Origin: VFZS01 sp964353255
GTDB taxonomy: Bacteria > Acidobacteriota > Terriglobia > Bryobacterales > Bryobacteraceae
Direction: 5' to 3'
Length of the DNA stretch: 64,000 bases
Assembly (NCBI GenBank): GCA_964353255.1
Contig: CAYGVJ010000003.1
Span: 1 to 64,000 of the forward strand
Shown here: positions 51,444-60,809 of the stretch, one piece after another
Layout of the letters: every line of letters begins with the position of its first letter
Numbering within the stretch: position 1 is the stretch's first letter
Position numbers and translations under genes: made by a program
The notes under the pieces: generated by a model
The model's input: the letters and a program-made list of their open reading frames with translations, nothing else
What the model was told of the DNA's origin: nothing
Databases searched by the model: none

Positions 51444-53242
51444 CAGCGTTCCTTTCTGGCAGCCCGCCGAACCAGCACGGCCCAATCGCGCGCCGGCTCT
51501 TTAGGCGCTTGGCCGAGCGACCGTAGGCCGCCGCCTTCGACCGCGCGAACCGCTCCATCCTGCAACTCGCCGCCGAAACGAGGATCGTACCACTTTACTT
51601 CGAAGGTCCCCTTCGCCCCGGCCAGGTTCAGTTCGGCCGTGCCGCCCTCCGGCAGGTAGATGGCGTAAACCTCGCCCTCCTTGGCGAACACGTAGTCGTT
51701 GGGCGCCGGGGTGAGCTCGTCGCGGTGGCGCATCTGCTGGAACGGCAGGTGGCGGGTGAAGAACTCGTGGACGTAGCGCATGAGGTCGTATAAGTGGTCG
51801 CGGCTGCGGAAGTCTTCGCAGTTAAGGTCGTCGTTCGAGCCGGTGTTAAAGAAGATCGTGCCGAATCCGCTGGCCATGAGGTTGCCCCAGATGGAGAGTG
51901 TGCGGGCCCGGTGGTGCCAATAGTCCTGCTCGTCGGGCGGAATGCCGGGGTTCATTTCAATGAGGCCGACCAGCCACTTGTGACCGGCTTTGGCGGACTG
52001 GTCCACCCACTTGATCGTTTCAGCGCGGGTATTCTCGGCATCGTGCTGCATGGCGACGGCATCGAAGTTGGGGAACCCGAGGAGCCGGCCGTAGGTCTTC
52101 TCGTCCGGTATCAGCTCGGCTTTCCACTGCACGTACTCGATGGGATGCCGGTAGGGGTCGATGGCGCGGAAGTAGCTGGCGATGTCCTTGACGTCCTGGG
52201 TGGTGAAGTAGCGCCAGCGGTCCATTTCCTCGTCGAGGTCCCAGATGAGCGCGTGGTGATGGGCGAAGCGGGCGACCAGCTCGCGGTAGTAGAGCTTGCG
52301 GATGGTGCTGAGCTTGCCGAGGAGCTGCTCGCCCTCTTCCTCCTGGGTGACGAGGATCAATTGCAGCCCCAGGCGGTCCATGTGGGAGAAGACGATTTCC
52401 CACTGGGCCAGCTTGGAGACGTCGTAGCGGGCGCGCTCCTCGTAGCCGGTCCAGGGGTAGATGTCGCGCGCGTCGCCGCCAACGTTCATGGTAAGGGAGT
52501 AGAAGGTGTTCATGCCCTTGCCGGCCAGGTAGTTGAGCGCGCCGATGATGCCCTTGCCCTTGCCTCCCTGCCAGGTGGGATCGCCGGTTCTCCAGTCCTT
52601 GACGTGGGGCTCGTAGTGGTGCAGGCCGTCAGGGAAAGGCGTGCGCTTGAGCTTGGCGCCAAGGTGGTCCACGGTGTTGTCAAACTGGTAGTAGGCCAGG
52701 AAGTTCTCGGGGCTCTGGGTGCCCACCATGATGAAGTACTCTCCCGAGCCGGCGTAACGGGGGTAATGCTCGCCCACGTATTGCAGCATGCCGCGCGCGC
52801 GATGATCAAGCCCCTGCTTGTCGGTCGGGCCGACCGTGAAAGTGCCGGCGGCGCCGTCGAAGGAAACCGGTTTGCCGGCATTCGGGTCGAGGCTGGCGGC
52901 GACATCGGGCCCCGCGCGGAGGGACGCACGGTAGTTCCACACGCCAGGCGCGTCCGGAACGAAGTGCACCCGCCACTTGTCCCCTTCCGTCGCGCCGGTC
53001 TCGGCGGCATTGCCGTCCGCGGCGAAGTACCCAGGTACGCGGTAGCGCTTCGACCCCTGGGCGAAAGTGACGTTAAGGCGGTAGTCGAGGAAGGGGTTCG
53101 GACTGGCCGTCTCGCTGGTGCGCGGCCCGTCGAAGGTTACAGTGACGTTGTGCCACTGCTTGAGCTCGCCGGTGATGGTCGCGCCGGGCAGGAGTCCGGC
53201 GAAACAACACAGCAGCGCAAGCGTGATTAGCGGTTTTCTCAT
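51443..53242 (-). CDS. Exported DUF5060/DUF4038-like glycoside hydrolase, candidate apiosidase-type
   Basis: This 599-aa protein starts at the ATG at 53242 (signal peptide KPLITLALLCCFAGLLPG); an upstream ATG at 53269 overlaps the previous stop and is an alternative. Residues about 20-130 form a DUF5060 sandwich (NPFLDYRLNVTFAQGSKRYRVPGYFAADG, then VHFVPDAPGVWNYR). The barrel of the GH140/DUF4038 clan follows (ALIWDLDEEMDRW, VGLIEMNPGIPP), and a short C-terminal sandwich ends the protein. The defining GH140 enzyme releases apiose from rhamnogalacturonan II. The specificity here is unproven. It is the third gene of the 58935 receptor operon. Confidence 0.7.
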   Translation of the reverse strand: MRKPLITLALLCCFAGLLPGATITGELKQWHNVTVTFDGPRTSETASPNPFLDYRLNVTFAQGSKRYRVPGYFAADGNAAETGATEGDKWRVHFVPDAPGVWNYRASLRAGPDVAASLDPNAGKPVSFDGAAGTFTVGPTDKQGLDHRARGMLQYVGEHYPRYAGSGEYFIMVGTQSPENFLAYYQFDNTVDHLGAKLKRTPFPDGLHHYEPHVKDWRTGDPTWQGGKGKGIIGALNYLAGKGMNTFYSLTMNVGGDARDIYPWTGYEERARYDVSKLAQWEIVFSHMDRLGLQLILVTQEEEGEQLLGKLSTIRKLYYRELVARFAHHHALIWDLDEEMDRWRYFTTQDVKDIASYFRAIDPYRHPIEYVQWKAELIPDEKTYGRLLGFPNFDAVAMQHDAENTRAETIKWVDQSAKAGHKWLVGLIEMNPGIPPDEQDYWHHRARTLSIWGNLMASGFGTIFFNTGSNDDLNCEDFRSRDHLYDLMRYVHEFFTRHLPFQQMRHRDELTPAPNDYVFAKEGEVYAIYLPEGGTAELNLAGAKGTFEVKWYDPRFGGELQDGAVRAVEGGGLRSLGQAPKEPARDWAVLVRRAARKER

Positions 53243-53265
53243 AAAGCTCTCTTCCCGTAGCAGCC

Positions 53266-55416
53266 TCATCGGATCACTTCAATCAAGTAAAATGTCGTCG
53301 CCGGATCGCCCACCGGAATCTCCCAGCCATCTTCGAGTCTTCGGCCCCTTATATCCTCCCCGATCTGCCGCGCGGCGCCGTCCAGAGCCTTGGCGCGCAG
53401 GCCCACCGCCCCGTCCAGCTCCCGGAACATCACCCAGCCGGTGACCGGCTCGATCAGCGACGGCGCCACGCCCCACTCGGCCAGCAGGGTCCGGCGCTCG
53501 TTGAATTTCGCGCCGGTGTTCGAGACGCGGGCGGCCGCCGTCAGCAGCATCCGGGCCGACCGGTACAGCGGCTTCGAGTCCAGCGACTGAAGCGTGAGGG
53601 CGCAGAACTCGTTGCGGACATCGGCCGACAGATGGCGGACCGCCTTGCCGTTGGCCTTCACGAACCCGATCAGCGCTTGCGTCCGGTCCGTGTCAATGGT
53701 TACTAAGCCTCCCTTTTCCGCGGAAACGTGCCAGGCCAGTTCTTTGGTGTCGGAGATGATGGGGTTAGCCTCGACCGCGGTGAACTTCTCGGTCGGCTCG
53801 CAGTCCAGGCAGCGAATGCGCGACCCGTGCATCAAGGGAATCGAAAGGGGGAATCCGGGCGTGAAGTACGGCCGCTCCGCCTCCGGCAGGCGCAGGCTCT
53901 CGATGACCTGTTCGGTGGAATACGACCGCAGCACCGTCTTCTTTGCCGGCTGCACGTCGGGCCGGAGGAAGATCAGCGCTCCGGCGGCCAGTTGCGGCAT
54001 CTTGACCGGATCCAGCGTGATGTCGAAGTTGTCCGCCAGGTAGGGCTGCCACTGCCCGGCCAGCTTTGGCTCGAAGGTGTAGAAGAAGATGCCGTCCCAA
54101 TCCTGGAAGGCCGCATAGGCCGCCAGGATGGGCATCATCTCCGCGGCGTACTCGTTCGGGTTGGGGTGGTTCACTTCGCTGACCGTGTACGGCTTGTTCG
54201 CAAACGGCGACCGGCTGAGCTTGACCACCGTGGAGCGCAGCGGCTGGTTCACCATGGGCGTGTTCCGCATTCCCCAGATGGCCGGGTGCTGCCAGTAGAC
54301 GTGGCCGTCCATGATGTCCATCCGGGAAGTCGAGCGGAGCAGCGGGTACGGTGGAATCCAGTAGGTGTGGTCGGCGGTGCCCACAATCAGCGATTTTACG
54401 CCCAGGGTCTCCTTCAGATAGCGCTTCATGTCCAGGAAGAAGCCGGTCTCCAGGTCTGTGTAGAAAGCGGCCTCCGTGGAGAAGCGTTCCCTGGGCGCCT
54501 CCCGGAATTCCTCGCGCCTGAGCCGGGGGACGGGCCCGTCGCCTTTCACGCCGGCCAGCGCCCGCAGTTTGCGAAGCTCCTCCGGCCGCAGCTTCTGGTT
54601 GAGCCACTGGTTGTAGCGGTCGGTGAGAATCTTCTCGTAGTGGGGAGTAAAATCGAGCTGGTACCGGACCGAATCCTTGGTCAACTGCCCGCGCAGCCAG
54701 TTCCGGGACCAGAACTCGAAGACCGAATTCTCGTTCACTATCTCGACGATGGCCACCGCCGGCTCATTGCGGTACTCCGATTGGGTGTACGGATTGTAGT
54801 GGGTCAGCAACTGCTTCGCGTACTCCCGCTGAAGCTCCAGTAGCTGCTCCCCGATGTAAGTCGTGGCCTTGGCGACGCCGATAAGGTCATAGTCCGGCAC
54901 GCCGTCGCCCTCTTTGTAAGTCCGCCCGACGTTCAGATTCAGATTCGAATAGATGCCCCGCTTCTTCAGCTCCGAGACAAAGAAGTCCAGCCGGTCCAAC
55001 TGCTGGGGGTCCATCGTCCGGGTGTCTTTGCGGTCTCCGTCGATCAGTCCCCGCGGCCGGGTCCGAGTGGTCCGGTCGAGGAAATGGAAGCGCACGCAAT
55101 TCACCCCGAAGCGCGCCAGCGTGGCCGCCCAGAGAGGCGCTTCTTCCTTGGGCGGCAACAGCTCCGACCCTTTGGTCCAGCCGGTGATGTTCACTCCCCA
55201 GATGCGGAAGCGTTGGCCGTTGGGCTGGACCAGATGCCCGTCCTTCACCTGGATGAAACCGTACTTACCCGCGGGCGCATCCAGCAGGAAGGAAACGTCG
55301 GCCGGAGAATCCGTGCGCGCCTCGTGATTCATGGTGAAGGGCCGCCAAGGAATCTCCTGCGCCAGCCCTATGTTCAGCGCCAGCCCTGCGGCAAGTAATG
55401 CGAATCGAGCGGACAT
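53266..55416 (-). CDS. Exported GH5-like (clan GH-A) hydrolase
   Basis: This 716-aa protein starts directly after the receptor stop codon, with no gap. After a short signal (FALLAAGLALNIGLAQ), the barrel begins near KDGHLVQPNGQRFRIWGVNITGW. The clan A acid/base pair is AIVEIVNENSVFEFW (Glu229) and the nucleophile candidate is PYTVSEVNHPNPNEY (Glu414). Unusually, about 250 residues follow the barrel, including a small beta domain. The nearest families are GH5 and GH2/GH39-like enzymes; no subfamily could be fixed. It is coupled to the DUF5060 gene by a 4-base overlap. Confidence 0.68.
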   Translation of the reverse strand: MSARFALLAAGLALNIGLAQEIPWRPFTMNHEARTDSPADVSFLLDAPAGKYGFIQVKDGHLVQPNGQRFRIWGVNITGWTKGSELLPPKEEAPLWAATLARFGVNCVRFHFLDRTTRTRPRGLIDGDRKDTRTMDPQQLDRLDFFVSELKKRGIYSNLNLNVGRTYKEGDGVPDYDLIGVAKATTYIGEQLLELQREYAKQLLTHYNPYTQSEYRNEPAVAIVEIVNENSVFEFWSRNWLRGQLTKDSVRYQLDFTPHYEKILTDRYNQWLNQKLRPEELRKLRALAGVKGDGPVPRLRREEFREAPRERFSTEAAFYTDLETGFFLDMKRYLKETLGVKSLIVGTADHTYWIPPYPLLRSTSRMDIMDGHVYWQHPAIWGMRNTPMVNQPLRSTVVKLSRSPFANKPYTVSEVNHPNPNEYAAEMMPILAAYAAFQDWDGIFFYTFEPKLAGQWQPYLADNFDITLDPVKMPQLAAGALIFLRPDVQPAKKTVLRSYSTEQVIESLRLPEAERPYFTPGFPLSIPLMHGSRIRCLDCEPTEKFTAVEANPIISDTKELAWHVSAEKGGLVTIDTDRTQALIGFVKANGKAVRHLSADVRNEFCALTLQSLDSKPLYRSARMLLTAAARVSNTGAKFNERRTLLAEWGVAPSLIEPVTGWVMFRELDGAVGLRAKALDGAARQIGEDIRGRRLEDGWEIPVGDPATTFYLIEVIR

Positions 55417-58400
55417 CTAGAAAAGAACCTTCAGACCCAACTGGATCTGGCGCGGACTGTTTTGCTGCCCCGAGACGACTGCGAACAGCGTCGATCCCTG
55501 GCTCACGTTGGGCGAGCTGAAGATCGGGCTGTTGGTGAGATTGAAGGCTTCGGCGCGAAATGCCACGGTCAGCCGTTCGACCGGCTTGAAGCTCTTGAAC
55601 AGCGAGAAGTCGATTTCATGAGCACCATCGGCCCGGACCGCCGTCACCGTGCGGCCCAGATTCCCGAAGGTGAAAGGCGGCGCCGCGCTGAACGCGGCCG
55701 TGTTGAACCACTTGCTGACCGATCGCGCGGCGCCAAGACTCACGGGCGCGCCGTTATAGTCCGGTCTCTGCGCGCCCCCGAAGGAGTAGCCCGTGCTCGT
55801 CGATTGACTCCAGTTGTAAAGCGGCAAACCAACCGCCAGCGTCAGGATGCCATTCACCTGCCAGTTGCCGATGAGAGCGTTCACCACTTTATCGGCGTTT
55901 CCGGCCAGCCGATGGCCGCGCCCGAAGGGAAGCACATAAGTGCCATTGAGGACCAAACGGTGCGGCTGGTCATAGGAGGACACGGCCCGCTCGGCCGCCA
56001 GGTTATACCAGTTGCGTACGGTGCCCGCCTGGGTCCACACGCCGTCCACTCCACCGCTAATCGTCTTCGAAAAGGTGTAGGAGGCCATCAGGCTCGCGCC
56101 TCCGGACAACCGCCTTTCAAACCGAGTTTGCAGCGCGTGGTAGTTGGAGTTGCCCCAGGCCGCGTTCTTCGCCTGGAGGCCGGTGTAATGGGGGAAAGGA
56201 CGCAACAGTTGTCCTGCCTGCACCGTCGCCTGAGACAGGATGCCCGGTGTGGTAATGATTCCGTAGAAAGGGTTCGGAACCAAGGCCAGCAGCGCCGTTC
56301 CCATGCTGAGCAGCGACGGGTTCATTTGGTTGAACTCCGGCGCCGCCGGCTGAAAGTACGGCAGGTGCGTCGCTTTGTTGCCGGCATAGGCGATCTCCCA
56401 CAGCGTGCTGGAGCCGATTTGCCTCTGAATGGTGAGATTCCACTGCTGGTTGTACGGCGTCTTGAGCGTTGCCGGCCAGGCGTCGTTCAGCGTGGCTCCA
56501 ACCTGCGTAAGCAGCCCTAGCTTTGAGCCGGTGTATAGGTTGAATCCGCTCGGAAACGGATTGCTCAACAGGTTCACCGGCGTCGCGCCGTCCAGCGAAC
56601 TCACCCAGGGGGTCTGCGTGGAATAGCCTTCTCCCAGGTTGTGGCGGCTCGCTCCGTAGGGCGCGGCGGTGTAGTAAATGCCATACGCGGCTCGGATGAC
56701 CGTCGATGGAGTCAACTGATAAGCGATTCCGACCCGCGGCCCGAAATTGCGCAGCGGCGCGTCCACTATGGCCCGCCGACCGAGGGTGCTGTCGGCGAAC
56801 AGCGGCCCGCCGCGGAGGTTCATACCCACCTTCTCCGAGAGCGGGTTTCGAATGTACGGGTCGATGGCCGTCTGCCGGTCGTAGCGCTCCGTGCAGCCCG
56901 TCTCGATGTCCCACCGCAGACCCACGTTCAAGGTCAGCCTGGAGCGCACCCTGAAATCGTCTTGCACGTAAAAGGCCATATACCGATTCGCGTTGGCGGG
57001 GCTCGCCTCGTTGGTCGTATACCCGGCGCTCTGGCTGACGCTCCCGCCCGTGCCCAGCAGGAAGGAGGCATAACCCACCCCGGAAGTCGAGGCTGGACTG
57101 AAAGGATTCGGCCCCTGAGTCATCGACCGGTAAAACTGATAAAGCCCCACCGGGTTGGTGGCTCGTCCGTAATTGACGTAATTAGACCGTATGTCGCCTC
57201 CGAACTTGATGGTGTGCCGCCCAACGACCCAGGACATACTGGCGTTGCCTGTGTATGCCATGTCCCACATGTGATAGTCGTCCCCGCCGCTGGGGCCGAG
57301 TTGGGTCATGTCCTGGACGGTGACGGTCGGAAACATGAGCCGGTCTGCCTGAGCGGCGATCGACGCGGGAAGGCCGAGTTGCGTCGGATCAAAGCCTCCC
57401 ACGCCGGTTCGCGTGGCGCTCCAGTGGACGCGGTTCGCCGCGACCCGGCCCATTCCGGCGCGGACCTCCAATACCTTCGAGGTGCCTATCGTATGCGTGA
57501 AGTCGAGCACGGCGCTCTGCAAGCGCTGATACGTCGGCTCGCAACAACCAGGGTCGGCGAGGTTGTTGAAGTAATTTGGCTTGCTGTACACGCTGTCATG
57601 GACATCGTAACGTCCCATGATGCGGTTGGCCGGGTTGAAATAGTGGTCGATTTTGGCCTCGATACGGTTCGCGAATTGCGGGTAGGCGCTCTGCACGACG
57701 TAATTGTTCTGATTGGTGAACGCAAGACCCGCGGCGTTCGGCTGGGGATAGTACTTTTGCATGTTGACCGCCACCGGATTCAACAGCGACGCGGGTATCG
57801 CATTATTCGGGAACGCGGTGCGAATCCAGGCCGCGGGATTGCCCGGGTCCTTGGTCGTGCTGAACGGATTGTAAATCACGAGCCGCTGCGCGCTGGCATT
57901 GAGGGTCTGCGAAAAGTCGCCCTGGCGCTGTAGCGGAGTGGGCAGGGTGTAGGTTGCGATCTGCGCGGCGCGGGTGCGCCCCCCCTCGTAGTCGAAGAAG
58001 AAGAAAGTCTTGCTCCTGCCGCTGTAAATCCTGGGCAACAGCACCGGCCCGCCGATGGTTCCGCCGAATTGGTTGCGTTTGAAGCTGGCCAGCTGGAGTC
58101 CGGAGCGGTTGGCGAAGAAGTTGTTCGAGTCCATCTTGCTGTTGCGCAGAAACTCAAAGGCGCTGCCGTGTAAGGTATTGGTGCCGGACTTCGTGACCAT
58201 GATCACGACTCCGCCTCCGCTGCGCCCATATTCTGCGGGGTAGGAATTGGTGAGGATCTTGAATTCCTGGATCCCTTCGACCGAGGGGATCGCGCTGATG
58301 GCCGGAATCGTGGGAACGTTGTGGTTCACTTGCATGCTGACGCCGTCGAGGACCATGTCGCTGGTAGCCTCCTGGCTTCCATTGATGATGAAGTGATTCC

Positions 58401-58935
58401 CGTAGAAGGTGTCGTCCACTCCGGTGGTGGTCTTGGTTTGGAACACGCCGGGCACCAGCGAGGTCAACGAGTATATGTTCCGGTTGTTCAGCGGCAAATC
58501 GACAATCCGGTCGTTGGACACCACCGCGCTCAGGGTGGCCGTGACGCTGTCCATCATTTGCGGGGCCGCCGAGACGGTGACCTCTGCGGTGGCCATGCCG
58601 ACTTCCAGAGAGATGTTGACCGAGGCCCTCTGCTCGGCGGCCAGGGGGAAGCCTTCGAGAATGTACGGGCGGAACCCGCTCTTCTCCGCCGCGATGCGGT
58701 ATCGTCCAATAGGCAACTGAGAAACCACGTAAAAACCGGTCTCGTTGGACCTTGTGGTGAACGCGAGGTTCCGCTCCATGTCGGTGACCGTGATCCTGGC
58801 CGCGGCGATGACGGCGCCGGTGGCGTCGGTCACGATGCCGGAAATGGAACCCGTGAAAGCCTGCCCGAAGGCAGGCGGCGTGATGGACAGGCCGGCCAGC
58901 ACCGGCCAAATCAGGCGCTGTAACAGACGCTTCAT
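55417..58935 (-). CDS. TonB-dependent receptor, Oar-like
   Basis: The open frame extends to 59283, but the ATG at 58935 is right: AGGGAGGT lies five bases upstream and KRLLQRLIWPVLAGLSITPPAFGQ is a signal peptide. The 1,172-aa product has a regulatory-like domain (FTGSISGIVTDATGAVIA), a plug (LPLNNRNIYSLTSLVPG, then EYGRSGGGVVIMVTKSGT), and a barrel ending IQLGLKVLF. It heads an operon with the GH5-like, DUF5060, racemase-like, MFS and small secreted genes. The promoter and the palindrome pair upstream connect it to the hybrid regulator. Confidence 0.92.
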   Translation of the reverse strand: MKRLLQRLIWPVLAGLSITPPAFGQAFTGSISGIVTDATGAVIAAARITVTDMERNLAFTTRSNETGFYVVSQLPIGRYRIAAEKSGFRPYILEGFPLAAEQRASVNISLEVGMATAEVTVSAAPQMMDSVTATLSAVVSNDRIVDLPLNNRNIYSLTSLVPGVFQTKTTTGVDDTFYGNHFIINGSQEATSDMVLDGVSMQVNHNVPTIPAISAIPSVEGIQEFKILTNSYPAEYGRSGGGVVIMVTKSGTNTLHGSAFEFLRNSKMDSNNFFANRSGLQLASFKRNQFGGTIGGPVLLPRIYSGRSKTFFFFDYEGGRTRAAQIATYTLPTPLQRQGDFSQTLNASAQRLVIYNPFSTTKDPGNPAAWIRTAFPNNAIPASLLNPVAVNMQKYYPQPNAAGLAFTNQNNYVVQSAYPQFANRIEAKIDHYFNPANRIMGRYDVHDSVYSKPNYFNNLADPGCCEPTYQRLQSAVLDFTHTIGTSKVLEVRAGMGRVAANRVHWSATRTGVGGFDPTQLGLPASIAAQADRLMFPTVTVQDMTQLGPSGGDDYHMWDMAYTGNASMSWVVGRHTIKFGGDIRSNYVNYGRATNPVGLYQFYRSMTQGPNPFSPASTSGVGYASFLLGTGGSVSQSAGYTTNEASPANANRYMAFYVQDDFRVRSRLTLNVGLRWDIETGCTERYDRQTAIDPYIRNPLSEKVGMNLRGGPLFADSTLGRRAIVDAPLRNFGPRVGIAYQLTPSTVIRAAYGIYYTAAPYGASRHNLGEGYSTQTPWVSSLDGATPVNLLSNPFPSGFNLYTGSKLGLLTQVGATLNDAWPATLKTPYNQQWNLTIQRQIGSSTLWEIAYAGNKATHLPYFQPAAPEFNQMNPSLLSMGTALLALVPNPFYGIITTPGILSQATVQAGQLLRPFPHYTGLQAKNAAWGNSNYHALQTRFERRLSGGASLMASYTFSKTISGGVDGVWTQAGTVRNWYNLAAERAVSSYDQPHRLVLNGTYVLPFGRGHRLAGNADKVVNALIGNWQVNGILTLAVGLPLYNWSQSTSTGYSFGGAQRPDYNGAPVSLGAARSVSKWFNTAAFSAAPPFTFGNLGRTVTAVRADGAHEIDFSLFKSFKPVERLTVAFRAEAFNLTNSPIFSSPNVSQGSTLFAVVSGQQNSPRQIQLGLKVLF

Positions 58936-58972
58936 CGCACACCTCCCTTTTACCCGTGTCGCGATAGTATCT

Positions 58973-59001
58973 ATGCTACGCGGGGTGGGCACGGCAGGCA
59001 A
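58973..59001 (-). promoter_or_regulatory. Promoter of the 58935 receptor operon
   Basis: On the minus strand, TTGCCT (59001-58996) and TAGCAT (58978-58973) are separated by 17 bases. The proximal palindrome begins 24 bases upstream of the -35 box. Confidence 0.55.
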
Positions 59002-59025
59002 GCGCATAAAAGGGGATCTTGCTCC

Positions 59026-59042
59026 GTTCCGCATCGCGGAAC
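59026..59042. promoter_or_regulatory. IclR-type operator, proximal to receptor 58935
   Basis: GTTCCGC-ATC-GCGGAAC is a perfect 7-3-7 palindrome. The gene-free region 58936-59267 contains, besides this, the 59104 site, a 10-bp-stem inverted repeat (59127-59151), and promoters in both directions. Confidence 0.7.
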
Positions 59043-59103
59043 CACCGGGGGGCCAGAGATCAGCCCCGGCGACCCCCTCTCGCGCCCCGCCGCCGCACGG
59101 CAG

Positions 59104-59120
59104 ATTTCGCGTTGCGGAAT
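59104..59120. promoter_or_regulatory. IclR-type operator, divergent region, second site
   Basis: ATTTCGC-GTT-GCGGAAT is a palindrome with one arm mismatch, 78 bp from the 59026 site. It lies 95 bases before the -35 of the 59268 operon. Confidence 0.6.
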
Positions 59121-59126
59121 GCCTCC

Positions 59127-59151
59127 GGCGGCGGCTGGGGGAGCCGCCGCC
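59127..59151. repeat. GC-rich inverted repeat in the divergent promoter region
   Basis: GGCGGCGGCT and AGCCGCCGCC form a perfect 10-bp stem with a GGGGG loop, just after the second palindrome and upstream of the plus-strand promoter, so it is not in that mRNA. Its function is unknown. Confidence 0.45.
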
Positions 59152-59215
59152 ACCGCCGCGAACACCAGCAGCAGCCCGGCGCTCAATCTGGGGGAGGGCA
59201 AGGCCCCGGGGGGTG

Positions 59216-59245
59216 TTGACGCGGACCCGGCCGGAATGGTAAGGT
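59216..59245 (+). promoter_or_regulatory. Putative promoter of the 59268 operon
   Basis: TTGACG (59216-59221) and TAAGGT (59240-59245) are separated by 18 bases. The -10 box is identical to that of the 44684 operon. The predicted transcript starts about ten bases before the start codon. Confidence 0.45.
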
Positions 59246-59267
59246 CGTTGTGCATTGGATGGCGAAT

Positions 59268-60809
59268 ATGCATAAACATGCACAGGCGGCTTTCCGCCGC
59301 AACCTTCCCTTGATTCTGCTCCTCGCTTTGACCGCCTGGCCCGCCGCGGCAGCCGGCCTCCAGCCGCCTGCGCAGACGGTCGAGCGCTGGGGGCTGTTCG
59401 AGCTTTCTTTGCGCGGCCCCGGCGGCGGCAATCCTTTTCTCGAGGTTCAGCTCCGCGCCGAGTTCCGCTATCAGCACCGCGCCCTCGAGGTGGACGGCTT
59501 CTACGACGGCGACGGGCTCTACCGCGTCCGGTTCATGCCCGACACGCCTGGCGTCTGGACCTACACCACCCGGAGCAACAGCCCCGAGCTGGACGGCCGG
59601 ACGGGGCAGTTCACGTGCGTGCCGCCCTCGAAAGGCAACCACGGTCCGGTCGGGGTCCGGAACATTTCTCATTTTGGCTACGCCGACGGCACTCCCTACT
59701 TCCCGTTCGGGACCACCTGCTACGCCTGGGTGCACCAGGGCGAGGAACTGGAACAACAGACGCTCAAAACCCTGCGCGCGGCGCCGTTCAACAAGATGCG
59801 CATGTGCGTTTTTCCGAAGGACTACGTCTACAACAAGAACGAGCCTCAGTTCTACCTTTTCGAGAGAAACGCCGCCGGCCAGAACGACTACACGCGCTTC
59901 AACCCGCAATACTTCCGGCACTTCGAGCGGCGCGTCCAGGACCTGCTGGAGCTGGGCATCGAAGCGGACCTGATCCTGTTCCACCCTTACGACCGCTGGG
60001 GCTACGCCCGGATGCCCGCCGAGGCCGACGACCGCTACCTGCGCTATGTGGTGGCCCGCCTGGCCGCCTTTCGCAACGTCTGGTGGTCGATGGCCAACGA
60101 GTACGACTTCATGAAAGAGAAGAAGATGGCTGACTGGGACCGTTTCTTCCGCATCGTGCAGGAGAGCGACCCGTACCAGCATCTGCGCTCTATCCACAAC
60201 GGAGGCGGAGGGGCGCTCTACGATCACGGCAAGCCGTGGGTGACGCACGTGAGCATACAGAGCTCGGAGCTGGAGAAGGCGCGCGAGCTGGTGGTCAACT
60301 ACCGGAAGCCGGTGATCTACGACGAATGCAAGTACGAGGGGAACATCCCGCGGCGCTGGGGCAACATCTCGGCGCGCGAGATGGTGCGGAGGTTCTGGCT
60401 GGGGACCGTCGCCGGCGCCTACGTAGGCCACGGCGAGACTTATCTTGATCCGAAGGACATCCTGTGGTGGTCCAAGGGAGGGGTCCTGCACGGCGAGAGC
60501 CCGCCGCGAATCGCGTTCTTGCGGAAGATCCTGGAGGAGGGACCTCCCGAAGGGCTAACCGGCTGGGCGCCCTACTACCCCTGGGGCGGCAGAGAGGGAG
60601 AGTATTATCTTTACTACCTCGACGTCAACCAGCCTGCCGAGTACGAGTTCGATCTACCCAAGGGGGGTCCGTATCGCGCGGAAATCATCGATCCCTGGGA
60701 GATGACCATCACCCCGGTAGCGGGGACGTTTGAAGGCCGGTTTAAGCTGCAACTCCCCGGAAGGCCGCACCTGGCGGTGAGAATCCGCAGGGTGAAGCAT
60801 GGCCCTTGA
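59268..60809 (+). CDS. Exported DUF5060/DUF4038-like glycoside hydrolase, candidate apiosidase (GH140-like)
   Basis: The ATG at 59268 gives a 513-aa product; GTG 59250 and ATG 59259 are in frame but the first is upstream of the predicted transcript. The signal peptide is [18 protein letters not shown]. An N-terminal DUF5060 sandwich ([27 protein letters not shown], then [12 protein letters not shown]) precedes a barrel of the DUF4038/GH140 type: [58 protein letters not shown] and [19 protein letters not shown]. The Asp and Glu in these motifs are catalytic candidates. Being first in an operon with transketolase halves and a sugar kinase argues for release of apiose. It overlaps the next gene by 11 bases. 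Confidence 0.78.
   Translation: MHKHAQAAFRRNLPLILLLALTAWPAAAAGLQPPAQTVERWGLFELSLRGPGGGNPFLEVQLRAEFRYQHRALEVDGFYDGDGLYRVRFMPDTPGVWTYTTRSNSPELDGRTGQFTCVPPSKGNHGPVGVRNISHFGYADGTPYFPFGTTCYAWVHQGEELEQQTLKTLRAAPFNKMRMCVFPKDYVYNKNEPQFYLFERNAAGQNDYTRFNPQYFRHFERRVQDLLELGIEADLILFHPYDRWGYARMPAEADDRYLRYVVARLAAFRNVWWSMANEYDFMKEKKMADWDRFFRIVQESDPYQHLRSIHNGGGGALYDHGKPWVTHVSIQSSELEKARELVVNYRKPVIYDECKYEGNIPRRWGNISAREMVRRFWLGTVAGAYVGHGETYLDPKDILWWSKGGVLHGESPPRIAFLRKILEEGPPEGLTGWAPYYPWGGREGEYYLYYLDVNQPAEYEFDLPKGGPYRAEIIDPWEMTITPVAGTFEGRFKLQLPGRPHLAVRIRRVKHGP

Noticed and set aside
59250..59252. GTG as start of the DUF5060 gene at 59268
   Set aside because: It lies before or at the predicted transcript start, and the ATG at 59268 gives the better signal peptide.
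38974..60809. Search for SusD-like lipoproteins near receptors
   Set aside because: No gene with a lipobox and TPR-rich SusD layout follows any of the four complete receptors, so these are not classic SusCD loci.
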